Shown one piece after another: positions 41,023 through 50,436 of a stretch of 64,000 bases of DNA. Location of the stretch: the NCBI RefSeq assembly GCF_022374935.2, contig NZ_CP092430.2:1-64000 (forward strand), written 5' to 3'. This DNA is from Mycolicibacter virginiensis. Its GTDB lineage: Bacteria > Actinomycetota > Actinomycetes > Mycobacteriales > Mycobacteriaceae. The notes below the pieces were generated by a model. It saw only the letters and a list, made by a program, of their open reading frames with translations, did no database searches and was not told the DNA's origin. Numbering within the stretch: position 1 is the stretch's first letter; the number at the start of each line of letters is the position of its first letter. Position numbers and translations under genes: made by a program.

Positions 41023-41051
41023 TTGTCGGCATCGGTGGGCCTCGGTACAGT
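41023..41051 (+). promoter_or_regulatory. Sigma-70-type promoter upstream of the DUF4226 gene
   Basis: TTGTCG (41023-41028) and TACAGT (41046-41051) are separated by exactly 17 bp. The next ATG (41060) lies 8 nt after the -10. The block downstream therefore has a promoter independent of the XRE-NlpC/P60 transcript. Confidence 0.55.
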
Positions 41052-41059
41052 CACCGGCC

Positions 41060-41110
41060 ATGAAGCGGTCAGCTCCCGAGCGTCGGCCCACCGCAGCGAT
41101 GTTGGGCTGA
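41060..41110 (+). CDS. Possible 16-residue leader peptide upstream of the DUF4226 gene
   Basis: The frame MKRSAPERRPTAAMLG begins 8 nt after the -10 element, so it could be translated as a leaderless message, and stops 4 nt before the ATG of the next gene, which has only a weak GAGCAG ribosome-binding site. Translational coupling is plausible. The four Arg and three Ala are too few for an amino-acid attenuator. Confidence 0.35.
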   Translation: MKRSAPERRPTAAMLG

Positions 41111-41114
41111 GCAG

Positions 41115-42419
41115 ATGGCAACCCGCGACGACGTGCTCGATGCGATCGACCGCATTGAACGGGCCGGCGGCGCGGGCGAGGCCACCCGCGTGGCCCAGGC
41201 GGCCCTGACCCTGCCGTTGCCGCCCTCGGGTTACGACAGGGTTCTAAGCCATCTGGGCTCGACCGGTGACCAACAGCAGGGCCGGGCGGCGCAATCTATC
41301 AAGCTGGCCGAAGCGGCTCTGGCGCAGCAACTGTCAGCCGCCGCGGATTTCGACCGGCAGATCATCGAAGCGCTGCGCCACGCGCACAAGACCACGTTGG
41401 AAGGCCGGCGCCGCCTCGACGACCTCGAGGTCGAGATTGCCGGCACCGCAGGGTCCTGGGATCTGAGTACCGCCGCGGGCGCACGCGAATTCCAGAGGTT
41501 CTTGGTCGACAGACTCGGGCAGATCATCAAGGTGGTCGAAGAGACCAACGACGATGACGCCTCCAAGGAGGCGCTCGCCACCGCGTTGACGGGGCTGTAC
41601 CGCGGCGCGCCGTCGGATCGTCACCAGCCGCCGCCAGCCGCGGACGACCAGGCGTTCCCGGTGGACCCGGTGGACCCGGACACCGAGCCCTACCCGGACT
41701 TATTGGCCGATGACCAGCCAGAGACCGATGACCAGGAGGCGCCGCAACGGCTGCCGCAGTGGGCGCCGCCGATGTTCCCGGGCATGGGTTCCGACGGCTC
41801 GGGCTTCGGGGCCATGCCGGCCGCCATGCCGTCCGGATTTCCGATCACCGGGCCGACGCCTGGATGGGGCCGTGACGACTTACCGGCTGAGGATGATGAC
41901 CTGCCTGAAGAATCGGCTGCGGCCGATCCTCTTGATGGCGCCGACGCCGACGCCGACGACGAAACATCGGAGCAGGAGCCGGGGGAGCGCGGGCCGGTCA
42001 CGGTGCAGCTCCCCGACGGCGAGACCACGACCGTGGCCAACCCACAACTGGCTGCGGCAATGCAGGCCGTCGCCGACGGACAGTCGGTCGTGGAGGCGTT
42101 CCGCAGCCAAGGCATGCACGTCCCGCCGCCCGGAACACCGGTGGTGGCAGCGGTCGACGTGGCCAGCCTGCGTCCCGGAGACATCGCCGTGTTCACCGAT
42201 CGCCATGCCCTCGCTGTCGGTGCCGGCAAGGCGCTACTCGACGGGCAGGTCCACCTGGTGGAGAACCTGCGTGGTCCAGGATTTCTGGGTTGGCAGCATC
42301 CGCCGGCCCTGGCCCAGGAGCCCGCGCCGCCCACTGAGCCGGTCGCGACCAGGCCGGCGAGGGCGCTCGGTGGCCTTATGCGCTTGAAAAACGCGGCTCC
42401 AACCGTCATCGTCGATTAG
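41115..42419 (+). CDS. DUF4226 ESX-associated protein (Rv0026-like)
   Basis: The 434-residue protein has an N-terminal DUF4226 helical domain (about 35-160), an acidic, disordered middle (about 165-295, rich in D/E/P), and a C-terminal domain (about 300-405) starting VTVQLPDGETTTVANP. The latter ends LRPGDIAVFTDRHALAVGAG, similar in layout to the His half of NlpC/P60 domains but without a Cys half. Length agrees with Rv0026 (448). DUF4226 proteins are linked to type VII secretion loci; function is unknown. A paralogous DUF4226 gene lies beyond eccB2. Confidence 0.8.
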   Translation: MATRDDVLDAIDRIERAGGAGEATRVAQAALTLPLPPSGYDRVLSHLGSTGDQQQGRAAQSIKLAEAALAQQLSAAADFDRQIIEALRHAHKTTLEGRRRLDDLEVEIAGTAGSWDLSTAAGAREFQRFLVDRLGQIIKVVEETNDDDASKEALATALTGLYRGAPSDRHQPPPAADDQAFPVDPVDPDTEPYPDLLADDQPETDDQEAPQRLPQWAPPMFPGMGSDGSGFGAMPAAMPSGFPITGPTPGWGRDDLPAEDDDLPEESAAADPLDGADADADDETSEQEPGERGPVTVQLPDGETTTVANPQLAAAMQAVADGQSVVEAFRSQGMHVPPPGTPVVAAVDVASLRPGDIAVFTDRHALAVGAGKALLDGQVHLVENLRGPGFLGWQHPPALAQEPAPPTEPVATRPARALGGLMRLKNAAPTVIVD

Positions 42420-42434
42420 CCAGGAAGGTGCAAT

Positions 42435-42752
42435 ATGCCCGAGAAGATCCACGTCAACCAGGACGTTCTGACCAACGCGGCTGGCAACCATCAAGAGGCG
42501 TCGGACTACCTGTCCACCGTCACGTCCTCACACGAGGGGATCCAGGCGACCCTGAATTCGCTCGGTCCGATATACGGCGATTTTCGCCAGGCGGCCGGTT
42601 CGCTGCTCGACGCACGCAAGGACTGCTACGACGACCAGTCGACGGAACATTCGACTGTCTCGAACAATCTGCACCGCGCGGTGGCGACATGGAACAAGAA
42701 TGAAGACGATGCCGCCAACGCCTTCGGGCACCTCACCGATGGGCACCGATGA
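42435..42752 (+). CDS. EspC-like/DUF2580-type small protein (Rv0027-like)
   Basis: The 105-residue helical protein has the layout of ESX secretion targets of the EspC/WXG-like group: two helices around a central loop, ending FGHLTDGHR. The length equals Rv0027 (105). No WxG motif or C-terminal YxxxD/E is visible, so secretion by ESX-2 is a guess. AGGAAGG precedes the ATG by seven bases. Its stop overlaps the next gene's start (ATGA). Confidence 0.7.
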   Translation: MPEKIHVNQDVLTNAAGNHQEASDYLSTVTSSHEGIQATLNSLGPIYGDFRQAAGSLLDARKDCYDDQSTEHSTVSNNLHRAVATWNKNEDDAANAFGHLTDGHR

Positions 42753-43063
42753 CTGAGCCGAATCCGGCTTTCGACGCGATCCACCCCAGTGGTGATGTGC
42801 TGTTCCGGTCATGCCGCGGCGGCTATCTGCACAGTGTGGTGCTCACCGAGGCGGTGATGGACACCGATGTGAACCGCCTTGCGGAGGCGATCGTGCTGGC
42901 CGCGGACGTCTCGTTTCTCAAGGCGGCGTTGGAGATCCGGGGAGAGATCGTCATGACCGGGCACGTGCCCTCGGCCGCGGTCCCCACCACTGACGATCTG
43001 CGGGTGGCTACCGAGCGGCTGCTGGCTCACAAATTGCACCCGGGCACGGACTCCCGCGGCTAA
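42749..43063 (+). CDS. DUF2694-type small protein (Rv0028-like)
   Basis: The 104-residue protein (Rv0028 is 101) shows FDAIHPSGDVLFRSCRGGYLHSVVL followed by a conserved-looking helical C-terminus. I associate it with the small DUF2694 family found with ESX genes; this family call is from memory and not certain. It is translationally coupled to the upstream EspC-like gene. A chaperone or partner role is plausible but unsupported. Confidence 0.65.
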   Translation: MTEPNPAFDAIHPSGDVLFRSCRGGYLHSVVLTEAVMDTDVNRLAEAIVLAADVSFLKAALEIRGEIVMTGHVPSAAVPTTDDLRVATERLLAHKLHPGTDSRG

Positions 43064-43320
43064 AGCACCCATCTTCCGGCAGCATCTGCATTGGGCGCGA
43101 TGTCGGCCGGGGGATCAACCACCATGTCGCCGAACAGCTTTCGGGCCCGCTCCAGCAACGCGAGAACTTCGCTCAACTGCGCTGCACAACCCGTGCCCGG
43201 GGACCCGACATCAGCCACGATTTGCACGCTACCGACCGCCCCAGGGGCTGACAATTCACCGCGCGCAGTGGCTGTGGAAGATTGCCCGAATGCCTTCGGC
43301 GACGCAGCCCGCTGAGAACG
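43060..43320 (-). other. Possible small minus-strand gene or gene remnant
   Basis: This stretch on the minus strand reads as coherent, GC3-rich code for about 65-85 residues ending LALLERARKLFGDMVVDPPADIAPNADAAGRWVL. It has no convincing start: the first plausible initiators are an internal TTG and a GTG, and the frame continues upstream as antisense noise. Its stop overlaps the end of the DUF2694-type gene. It may be a decayed gene, a small ORF with an odd start, or chance. The rest of this 300-bp gap holds only the promoter of the next gene. Confidence 0.25.
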
Positions 43321-43351
43321 AATTCGGACAAGAGTGCCGGGACGGCAACGG

Positions 43352-43357
43352 TACGCT
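43352..43357 (+). promoter_or_regulatory. Probable -10 element of the Rv0029-like gene (leaderless)
   Basis: TACGCT ends 6 nt before the GTG at 43364, and no Shine-Dalgarno is present, which fits a leaderless transcript. Confidence 0.45.
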
Positions 43358-43363
43358 TGCGCG

Positions 43364-44917
43364 GTGGCACTCTTCGGTCGACGGTCGGCGCGCCAGCGCC
43401 TCCGGAACGCGGCCCGGGAATCACTGACGATCCCGGCCTTCAGCGCTCCTGTCGACTGTAGTTCCTGGGTACTCGGCGGCCTGTGGCCCGCCGAGCTGGC
43501 GACACTCACCCCGGAGACCGCCCCGCTGGCCGACTACCTCAATGCCGATCTGCAGCGCATCGCGCAATCGGCCAACGAGAAGCTCCACGCCATCAGTCGC
43601 TCCGATCTGGCCGGCCCGGCACGCCAGGCCGCGGAAACCCGGGTTATCAACGTCGCCAGAGCTTTCGCCGTCCTGCGGGTTGAGTCGACGGTGCGCCAAC
43701 TCCACAAGGAAGCTCTGGACTTCGGCGGGGAGTACGTCAGCCTCAACGCGGCCCCGGCCCCGGCTCCGGTGGTGCGCCCCGCCGAGGCCCCGGTCGAGCC
43801 CGTGGCAGCGCCTCGCTCGCCCGAACCGCCCGAACCGCCTTCGGAGAAACCTGCCCAGCGAGCCCGGCATCGGCTGCCGAAGTCCGACGCCGCCGTCGTT
43901 CCTGAGGTAGCACCACTCGATCCGCCCCCGGTGACTGTGCCGCCGGCTGCGGTGACGTCTGAGCCCTCCGAGACGCCACCGCAGGCACCGGAGATCGTCG
44001 AAGTGCCCGCGACGCCGGAGGTATTGGAACCGGAACGCTTCTCGGAGCCATACGCCCCGCCGACGGCCGTGATCGACAGCGCCCAGGACCAGCAGCCGCC
44101 GACGGCCGCATTCCCGACCGAAGCCATCGACGTCTCGCCGGTCGAGCCGGTCGAGCCGGTCGTTGCCCCACCGGTCGAGCCGATTGTTGTCCCGCCGGTC
44201 GAGCCGGCTCCCACCGCCCCGCATCCACCCGCGGCGGCCCAACCCGAACCCGAACCCGTCGCGCCGACGGTCGCGGAGTCCGGCGAACAACGACTCCAGC
44301 GCCTACTGGCCTTCGTCGCCCGTCAGGAACCCGGACTGCGCTGGGCCATCGGAGCCTTTGCCGACGGCACCACCCGCCTGGTCACCGACATCGCCTACGG
44401 ATGGGTCCCGTCCGGGATCGAGCTGCCCGATGGGGTGCAACTGCTCGAACCCGGCCGCCGCAATGGCACCGCCACCGAGATGCTGGGCAACCCGACGGAG
44501 TCGGCCAGCTACAGTCCCGGCGACCGTCTCGGTTGGGCCAGTGATTTCGCCGTCACCGAGACCTCGGTAGCGCCCCGCAAGCTGGAGCCCATCGACGATC
44601 TCGGCTGGCGACTCAGCGAGGCCACGCACTGGCGCGAAGGACTGCCGCGGATGGCCAATACCCTGGTGAAGGCAGGCGCCGCCGGTACCGGGGTGGTCGA
44701 CGCCGAAATCGACTTGCTACGTGTGCATCTGGACACCATGCGTTACCAGCTGTTGGCGCAGTATCCCGACTCCGACTCCGCCTTGGTGCTGAATTGCATG
44801 CTGTTGGCCGCCTCCGAAGGCATGGCGACCGGAGACACCGTTTCGGCCAACTACCACTACAGCTGGTTTCAGACGCTCACGGCCCCGCCCACGGGCCCGT
44901 GGGATTCACAGATTTAA
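43364..44917 (+). CDS. Proline-rich ESX-associated protein (Rv0029/Rv3899c-like, DUF5631/5632-type)
   Basis: The 517-residue protein has an N-terminal helical region (about 1-125), a Pro/Val/Glu/Ala-rich linker (about 128-310, including VEPV repeats) and a conserved C-terminal region (about 315-517). The last part begins RLLAFVARQEPGLRWAIGAFADGTTRLVTDIAYGW and continues to NYHYSWFQTLTAPP. I match the C-terminus to the DUF5632/DUF5631 pair known from Rv3899c. Rv0029 is shorter (365), so the linker is expanded here. GTG 43364 is chosen; the 10 residues before it lie upstream of the -10. Function unknown. Confidence 0.75.
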   Translation: MALFGRRSARQRLRNAARESLTIPAFSAPVDCSSWVLGGLWPAELATLTPETAPLADYLNADLQRIAQSANEKLHAISRSDLAGPARQAAETRVINVARAFAVLRVESTVRQLHKEALDFGGEYVSLNAAPAPAPVVRPAEAPVEPVAAPRSPEPPEPPSEKPAQRARHRLPKSDAAVVPEVAPLDPPPVTVPPAAVTSEPSETPPQAPEIVEVPATPEVLEPERFSEPYAPPTAVIDSAQDQQPPTAAFPTEAIDVSPVEPVEPVVAPPVEPIVVPPVEPAPTAPHPPAAAQPEPEPVAPTVAESGEQRLQRLLAFVARQEPGLRWAIGAFADGTTRLVTDIAYGWVPSGIELPDGVQLLEPGRRNGTATEMLGNPTESASYSPGDRLGWASDFAVTETSVAPRKLEPIDDLGWRLSEATHWREGLPRMANTLVKAGAAGTGVVDAEIDLLRVHLDTMRYQLLAQYPDSDSALVLNCMLLAASEGMATGDTVSANYHYSWFQTLTAPPTGPWDSQI

Positions 44918-44967
44918 CGGGCATCGATGAATTGACGCTGTTCATGCCGGCTGGACATACTTAGCCA

Positions 44968-45285
44968 ATGTCGGGGGCGGAGAGCCGCGCGGAACTCAGC
45001 GACAAGGACCTCGTGGAGTCCGTGTTGCGGGATCTGCGTGAGGCCGCCGAGAAATGGGAAGCGCTGGTCGCCGAGGCCGAGAACACAACCTACAGTGTTG
45101 ATCTCGGCGACGTCCGTGCTGTGGCCAACGCCGACGGCCGGCTGCTCGAGCTGACGCTGCACCCGTGTGTGGTCAGCGATTACACCCACAGCGAGTTGGC
45201 GGATCGGCTCAATCACGTCTTCACCGCACTGCGTGAGGAAGCCCAGTCCGACTTCGAGACCCGCTACGGCACCAGCCCGGTCTGA
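44968..45285 (+). CDS. YbaB/EspL-like small protein (Rv0030-like)
   Basis: The 105-residue protein (Rv0030 is 109) has the YbaB/EbfC-like layout: N-terminal helix (LVESVLRDLREAAEKWEALVAEAEN), a beta strand core (TYSVDLGDVRAVANADGRLLELTLHP) and a C-terminal helix (HSELADRLNHVFTALREEAQ). ESX loci encode such proteins (EspL in ESX-1). It could be a nucleoid-binding or chaperone-like factor. It is convergent with eccA2; 13 bp separate them. Confidence 0.72.
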   Translation: MSGAESRAELSDKDLVESVLRDLREAAEKWEALVAEAENTTYSVDLGDVRAVANADGRLLELTLHPCVVSDYTHSELADRLNHVFTALREEAQSDFETRYGTSPV

Positions 45286-45298
45286 GCGGCCCGCAGTC

Positions 45299-47140
45299 CT
45301 ACCAGTTCAGCGCGGCCATCTCGCGTTTGGTGTCGCACACGGCGCGCACCGCGGAGTCGATGTCGACGGCGGTGATGGTCTTGAGGTCGTCGATCGTCAC
45401 CGGCTGCCCGGCACGTTTCTGGGCGGCCACCCGAGTGTCGCGGGCCAGTTCCGCTTCCTCGATCACGTTGCGGGCGAACCGGCCGTTGTGCATGACGTTG
45501 ATGCCGTGCTCGCCGCGTGGGCTGACGTAGCCGCGGATCGTGGTGACCATCGCCAGGAAGCGTTGGCGTGCTTCGGGATTGAGCACGGTGGCCCGACTGG
45601 AACCGTAGCGCTCACCGATCTCGACGATCTCTTCGGGGGTGTAGGACTCGAACCGGATCTTGCGGTTGAACCGGCTGGCCAGACCCGGGTTGACGGTCAG
45701 GAATTCATCGACCTGGTCTTCGTAGCCGGCGGCGAGGAAGCAGAAGTCGAAGCGGTGCTTCTCCAGCGCGATCAGCAGCTGGTTGACGGCCTCCATGCCG
45801 ATCATGTCCGGAGTCCCGTCCTGGTGACGTTCCACCAGCGAATAGAACTCATCCATGAAAAGGATTCCGCCCAACGCCTTTTCGATCAGCTCATTGGTCT
45901 TGGGCCCGGACGATCCGATGTGCTCGCCGCAGAAGTCCGAACGGCGGACTTCGGTGATCTCGGGGTTGCGCACGATACCCATGCCGGCGTAGATCTTGCC
46001 CAACGCCTCGGCGGTGGTGGTTTTGCCGGTGCCGGGCGGGCCGACCAGCAGCATGTGGTTGGTCTGGCCTTCCACGGGCAGGCCGTGCTCGAGTCGCATG
46101 GCACGGATTTCGAGCTGGTCCTCCAACGCCTTGACCGCACGCTTGACCTCGGCCAGACCGACCTGCTTCTCCAGCTCGGCACGGCCCTGCTCCAAGAGCT
46201 CAGCGCGGCGGTCCAGCGCGTTGTGTTCGTCGAGTTCCGCGCGGCTCTTCGCCGAACCCGCATCCCAGCGGTCGGTGCGACTGTCGATGATCTGTTCTTC
46301 GGTGACCACCAGGCGCAGATTCGGTTCGGCCAGCGCGGCCTTGGCCGGCTCGGTCAGCACACCGTTGATGGCGGCCTTGGACAGCCAGACCTGCGCCTTG
46401 TCCTCCTCGCCGAGCTGGCGGTGCACCATGCCGCGCAGATAGGCGAGATCTGCGGCCAGCAACGGGATCTCGCTGGGGTTGAGCGACGCGGTGAGCACAC
46501 CTGCCGGGAATCGTTCCGAGGAACGCGTCTGCCCGGTGATGTCGACGCGGTCCAGCCAATCCAGTGCCACCCGGCCCTGGCCCAGGTGCGCGGCCGCATA
46601 GCCGGCCAGTGCGCACACCGATGCGGTGACCGCGGGCATGACGATCGCCCGGTCGGGGAGTTCTTCGGCGGCGACGGTCAGCAGATCCGGCCAGCGCTGG
46701 GTGACGAACATCAGGTAGGCGCGGCCGAGCTGATGCCACTGGTGGTTGATCCAACTGTCGAGCAGGGCTTTGTCGGCCAGCAGGGCGTCGGCACCTTCGT
46801 ATTCACCGGCCACGGTCAGCGCCGATGCCAGGGCTAGACCCACGTGCGAGGCGTCGGTCACCGTGATCGACAGATACGGTCCCAGCGGGATCTGGGCGGC
46901 CAGGTGCCGGCCCAGCCGGGTGGTCTCCTTGTGCAGCCAGTCGCTGTTGGCGTAGAGACGCTTGAGCGTGTCCAGCTCGGTGTCGCCGCAGGCGATACGG
47001 CCCAGCCAGGCGTCGGCCATGGAGGGGTCGGCCTCGGTTGCGGCGACGAAGTCGGCTAACGCGTCGGGGGTGCCGTAGCGCCCGTCCATGCTCACCATGG
47101 CCCGATCGAAGTGTCGACGGGCCGCCAGCAAGTCACTCAA
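45299..47140 (-). CDS. eccA2: ESX-2 AAA+ ATPase EccA2
   Basis: EccA is the cytosolic AAA+ ATPase of ESX systems, thought to recycle the EspG chaperone from PE-PPE substrates. The 613-residue product has an N-terminal TPR domain (about 1-285) and a CbxX/CfxQ-type AAA+ domain with Walker A GPPGTGKTT near residue 370, Walker B ILFMDEFYSL and the RFNRKIRFESY sensor region. The start is TTG with GAGGACG upstream, aligning with the Rv3884c motif DLLxARRHFDRAM; an ATG at 47098 is a shorter option. It is the last gene of the minus-strand locus. Confidence 0.93.
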   Translation of the reverse strand: MSDLLAARRHFDRAMVSMDGRYGTPDALADFVAATEADPSMADAWLGRIACGDTELDTLKRLYANSDWLHKETTRLGRHLAAQIPLGPYLSITVTDASHVGLALASALTVAGEYEGADALLADKALLDSWINHQWHQLGRAYLMFVTQRWPDLLTVAAEELPDRAIVMPAVTASVCALAGYAAAHLGQGRVALDWLDRVDITGQTRSSERFPAGVLTASLNPSEIPLLAADLAYLRGMVHRQLGEEDKAQVWLSKAAINGVLTEPAKAALAEPNLRLVVTEEQIIDSRTDRWDAGSAKSRAELDEHNALDRRAELLEQGRAELEKQVGLAEVKRAVKALEDQLEIRAMRLEHGLPVEGQTNHMLLVGPPGTGKTTTAEALGKIYAGMGIVRNPEITEVRRSDFCGEHIGSSGPKTNELIEKALGGILFMDEFYSLVERHQDGTPDMIGMEAVNQLLIALEKHRFDFCFLAAGYEDQVDEFLTVNPGLASRFNRKIRFESYTPEEIVEIGERYGSSRATVLNPEARQRFLAMVTTIRGYVSPRGEHGINVMHNGRFARNVIEEAELARDTRVAAQKRAGQPVTIDDLKTITAVDIDSAVRAVCDTKREMAALNW

Positions 47141-47200
47141 TGTCTGTCGTCCTCTGTCGCGCGTCCAGGGTCTCCGGCTGACAACCGATGCGATGCGGTG

Positions 47201-48760
47201 TCATCGCGACGACATCGGGGCCAGCGCCTCCGGGCTGCAGTACCGGTTTTCCGCCCGGAACAACTCCACCGTAGCCAGCCACGATTTCCCGGCGGCCGCA
47301 ACCCGTACCGCGTTCCGGTCGATCTGCTCGATACTCACCTCGACCGCGTCCGGTGGCGGCGGCGGTGTCCCGGGGGGTGCCACGGTGATCACGGTGGCCG
47401 GCCGCGGCGACGGCGCTATCGGCCCGTCCACCACGCTGACGGTGGTGCGCGGCGTGGGCCGGGATTCGCCGACCACAGCCACTTCGGGCATTCGGACGCT
47501 GGCCCAGCGGGCCTTGTCCCGGGTGTGCACGCAGACCCGTTCGCCGGCGCCCGCGGCCCGGATGACGATGCGCTTGGCGATCAGGTCCTCGGCGGCGATG
47601 AAGACGCGGCTCAACTCGCCGGAGTCGGTCAGCGGCACCATCAGCCGGTCGCCGTTGGCCAGCTTGCCGATCAGGACGCCCGACGGACCGATCTCGATGG
47701 GCAGGCTGGCCGGTAAGCGGCCGGGCCGCAGACCGCGCAGCTGTGGGCGAGGGGCGCACATGTTGGCCTCCAGCGCAGCGGCCTGCTCCCCGTTGAGCCG
47801 GTGCAGCACCACTGACGGGGGAGTCGGGGCCGGCTGCGGTGTCTGCAGGGTCACGGTGGCCGTACACGTCCCGTCCGGGAACACCGTGACGTTCTGGATC
47901 ACCTCATCGACCGGCAGGGTCCACGCCTGCGCCAGCAGCTGGGCACTGATGTCGCGGGCCGGATAGGCATAGGTCGTCACCCAGCCGCCCTCGGTGCGCA
48001 GCGTCTTCCAGCGCTCGGCGCCGGCCAGCAGCGAACCACCGCCGAGGCGCCGATCCAGTTCGACCAGGTCGCTGGCGGTGGCCACCCGGGTGCGCAGGCC
48101 CTCGCAACGCAGCAGGCCGGCAATCCGTTGCGCGACGGCGACCGCGGTGGCACCTAGCGTCGTGCGCCACCGCAGCGCCGCGGTGTTGTCGATGACCCGC
48201 AGTCTCAGCAGCAGCCAGGTCTCCCGCTGACCGGCGTAGGGCGGGGTGCCGATCTCGGTGTCGTAGACCCGGGGGTAGTCGCCGGTGGTGGCCCGGCGGG
48301 CTCCGATGCTGATCACGCTCATGGACTCCAGGACCAACCCGAGGGCGTGCCGCAGCATCGGCAGCAGCTCGGCGACGTCCACGACGTTGTCGGTCTCCAC
48401 GTTCACCGATCCGGTGGCCACGGTGGCCGCATGCGCCCGGCCCAGCAGGTGGACTGCCACCACCGCCACACCGTCCTGGATACGGACCCCGCCGCCGGCG
48501 CGGTTGTTGGCCACCGTGATCGGCTCGCTCCAGGCCGCCTTTGCGGGGCGTCGCAACCACAGCAGTGCCCACGACCACGCCGGCTGCCCCCACCAGGGCA
48601 CCAGCACCACCAGCACCGCCAGCACGACCGCCACGGCGACACCGATCAGCCCGCCCAGCGCCCAGCCCGCCAGACCGCACAGGGCGATCGTCGTCGCGCA
48701 GAGCAGCCGCCGGTTGCTCGACGGCGGGAACCCGGTCAGCCCGACCCGGTTCTGACTCAC
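47201..48760 (-). CDS. eccE2: ESX-2 membrane component EccE2
   Basis: EccE sits at the periphery of the EccB-C-D-E membrane complex. The 519-residue protein has two adjacent membrane spans near the N-terminus (about 23-60) followed by a large soluble domain with [10 protein letters not shown] and later the [25 protein letters not shown] region, as in Rv3885c (537 residues). Its GTG start overlaps the mycP2 stop by four bases (GTGA), showing coupling. The position between mycP2 and eccA2 is canonical for ESX-2. Confidence 0.92.
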   Translation of the reverse strand: MSQNRVGLTGFPPSSNRRLLCATTIALCGLAGWALGGLIGVAVAVVLAVLVVLVPWWGQPAWSWALLWLRRPAKAAWSEPITVANNRAGGGVRIQDGVAVVAVHLLGRAHAATVATGSVNVETDNVVDVAELLPMLRHALGLVLESMSVISIGARRATTGDYPRVYDTEIGTPPYAGQRETWLLLRLRVIDNTAALRWRTTLGATAVAVAQRIAGLLRCEGLRTRVATASDLVELDRRLGGGSLLAGAERWKTLRTEGGWVTTYAYPARDISAQLLAQAWTLPVDEVIQNVTVFPDGTCTATVTLQTPQPAPTPPSVVLHRLNGEQAAALEANMCAPRPQLRGLRPGRLPASLPIEIGPSGVLIGKLANGDRLMVPLTDSGELSRVFIAAEDLIAKRIVIRAAGAGERVCVHTRDKARWASVRMPEVAVVGESRPTPRTTVSVVDGPIAPSPRPATVITVAPPGTPPPPPDAVEVSIEQIDRNAVRVAAAGKSWLATVELFRAENRYCSPEALAPMSSR

Positions 48761-50436
48761 TTGGTGGCCCTCCGGATCCGCGCGGTGATCGCGGCCGCCA
48801 GAACGGTCGCGGCGATCACGCCGAGAAATGCCAGGGCAACGGTGCGGGCCCGATGGTCCGGCGGCGGTGGCGGCGGGGCCGGGGTGATCACCCGCTGCTG
48901 CGAGCCTGGTGCCAGCGGGTCACCCGCCGGCACGTTGAAGGTCAGCGCCGCGACCGGGTCGACCAGCCCGTAGCCGACCCGGTTGTCGACGCCGGCGGGC
49001 GGATTGTGTGCGGTCTGCATGATCCGGTTGATGACCTGATGTGCGGTGAGCTGCGGGTATTTCGCCCGCACCAGGGCGGCGACGCCGCTGATGTACGCGG
49101 CCGAGAAGCTGGTGCCCCAGAACGGCATGTTCTTCTCGCCCACCCGGATCGGTGGGTAGGCGTTGACCGGGACACCGCCCTGCGGGGATAGGCCCATCAC
49201 GTGGGTGGCCGGGGCGGCCACCCCCACCCAGGGGCCGGCCATGCTCTTGTCGATCGGCGCCCCGGTGGCGTCCACGCCGCCCACGGACAAGACGTAGTCG
49301 GAGAACCACGACGGGCTCGAGATCACCTTGACCTGGTTCCAGTCCCGGGGGTCGCTCGGGTTCAGCGGGTCGAACATCGGGTTGTCGGCGCAGCCGGCTT
49401 CGCCGACATTGCCGGCGGCCGCGACGATCACCGCGTCCTTGACCGTCGCCGCATACCAGAGGGCTGCGCCCAGCACCTGCTGGTCGAGCCCGGCCGCCAC
49501 CTGAACGCAGGACGTCACCGAGATGTTGATGACCTTGGCGCCCATGTCGGCCGCGTGGACGACGGCCTTGGCCAGCGTGGCCAGCGTGCCCGCCTTGACC
49601 CGCTCGTCGTCGTAGCTGAACCGCTGCGGGTTGACCGGCTCAAAAGCCCGCGACGACTGGCGAATCGAGATGACGGTGGCGTGCGGGGCCACCCCGACCA
49701 CACCGTCGGGAGCGCCGGGCGGCGGCGGCGGGACCGCCGGCTCGTCCTCGGTCTGGGGATCGGCCGGCCCCGATGCCGGTGCCACGGCACCCTCCGGCGG
49801 TGGGGGCGGCGGCGGTGGGGGTGGCGGTGCCACCTGGGTGATGGTCACCGGAGCTGGGAGCGGCGGCGGGGCCGGTGGGCCGGGCACATCAGCCGGCGGC
49901 AGGGGTTCGCCGATACTTGGCGGAGGACCGGCCGGCGGGGGGAACGCCGGTACTTCCGGCATCGGGCGGGGCATCGGCAGCACGCCGAGCGGGGCCGCGG
50001 CGATGATCGACGCGGCGATGGTGCCGTGCGCATCGCAGTCCTGCAGACCGCCCAGGCCCTCAGGGCCGCCCATGATGTAGTCGCCGCCGGCAATCGCCGG
50101 CAGCCGAGGGTTCGGTGTGACGCCGGTGTCGATGACGGCCACCGGCACGCCGTTGCCGGTGGAGTACTGCCACGCCGCGGCGATCCCCAGCATGTCGAAG
50201 CCCGGTGCCAGCTGGGCCACATCGGGATTGCTGACGGTGATCGGCACACTGCACGAGTTCGAGCGGCGCATCGGCTGGTCCGGCCCGGGCACCCCGTCCG
50301 CCGGCACCAGGGCCGGATCGACGGACGGCGGCTCGATGGCCTGCGCCAGTGGGGGGCTGCTCGACAGGCTCACCAACAGCATCACCGCGGCGACCGCTGC
50401 CCCGCGGGCGCGCACGGGGTTCAGTTGCGCACCCAC
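48757..50436 (-). CDS. mycP2: ESX-2 mycosin protease MycP2
   Basis: Mycosins are subtilisin-like, membrane-anchored serine proteases that stabilise the ESX membrane complex. The 559-residue protein has a signal peptide (about 10-34, [19 protein letters not shown]), catalytic Asp103 (VAVIDTGV), His137 (CDAHGT) and Ser443 (GTSFSAA), and a C-terminal membrane span (about 530-552). A proline-rich insertion (about 150-245, including 11 consecutive Pro) follows the His motif. The start GTG at 50436 is fixed by GGAGGA eight bases upstream and overlaps eccD2 by 16 bp; the longer open frame is eccD2 shadow. Confidence 0.94.
   Translation of the reverse strand: MGAQLNPVRARGAAVAAVMLLVSLSSSPPLAQAIEPPSVDPALVPADGVPGPDQPMRRSNSCSVPITVSNPDVAQLAPGFDMLGIAAAWQYSTGNGVPVAVIDTGVTPNPRLPAIAGGDYIMGGPEGLGGLQDCDAHGTIAASIIAAAPLGVLPMPRPMPEVPAFPPPAGPPPSIGEPLPPADVPGPPAPPPLPAPVTITQVAPPPPPPPPPPPEGAVAPASGPADPQTEDEPAVPPPPPGAPDGVVGVAPHATVISIRQSSRAFEPVNPQRFSYDDERVKAGTLATLAKAVVHAADMGAKVINISVTSCVQVAAGLDQQVLGAALWYAATVKDAVIVAAAGNVGEAGCADNPMFDPLNPSDPRDWNQVKVISSPSWFSDYVLSVGGVDATGAPIDKSMAGPWVGVAAPATHVMGLSPQGGVPVNAYPPIRVGEKNMPFWGTSFSAAYISGVAALVRAKYPQLTAHQVINRIMQTAHNPPAGVDNRVGYGLVDPVAALTFNVPAGDPLAPGSQQRVITPAPPPPPPDHRARTVALAFLGVIAATVLAAAITARIRRATK

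Noticed and set aside
45167..46837. A 556-codon plus-strand frame over the Rv0030-like gene and eccA2
   Set aside because: Antisense to eccA2, whose AAA+ motifs are clear.
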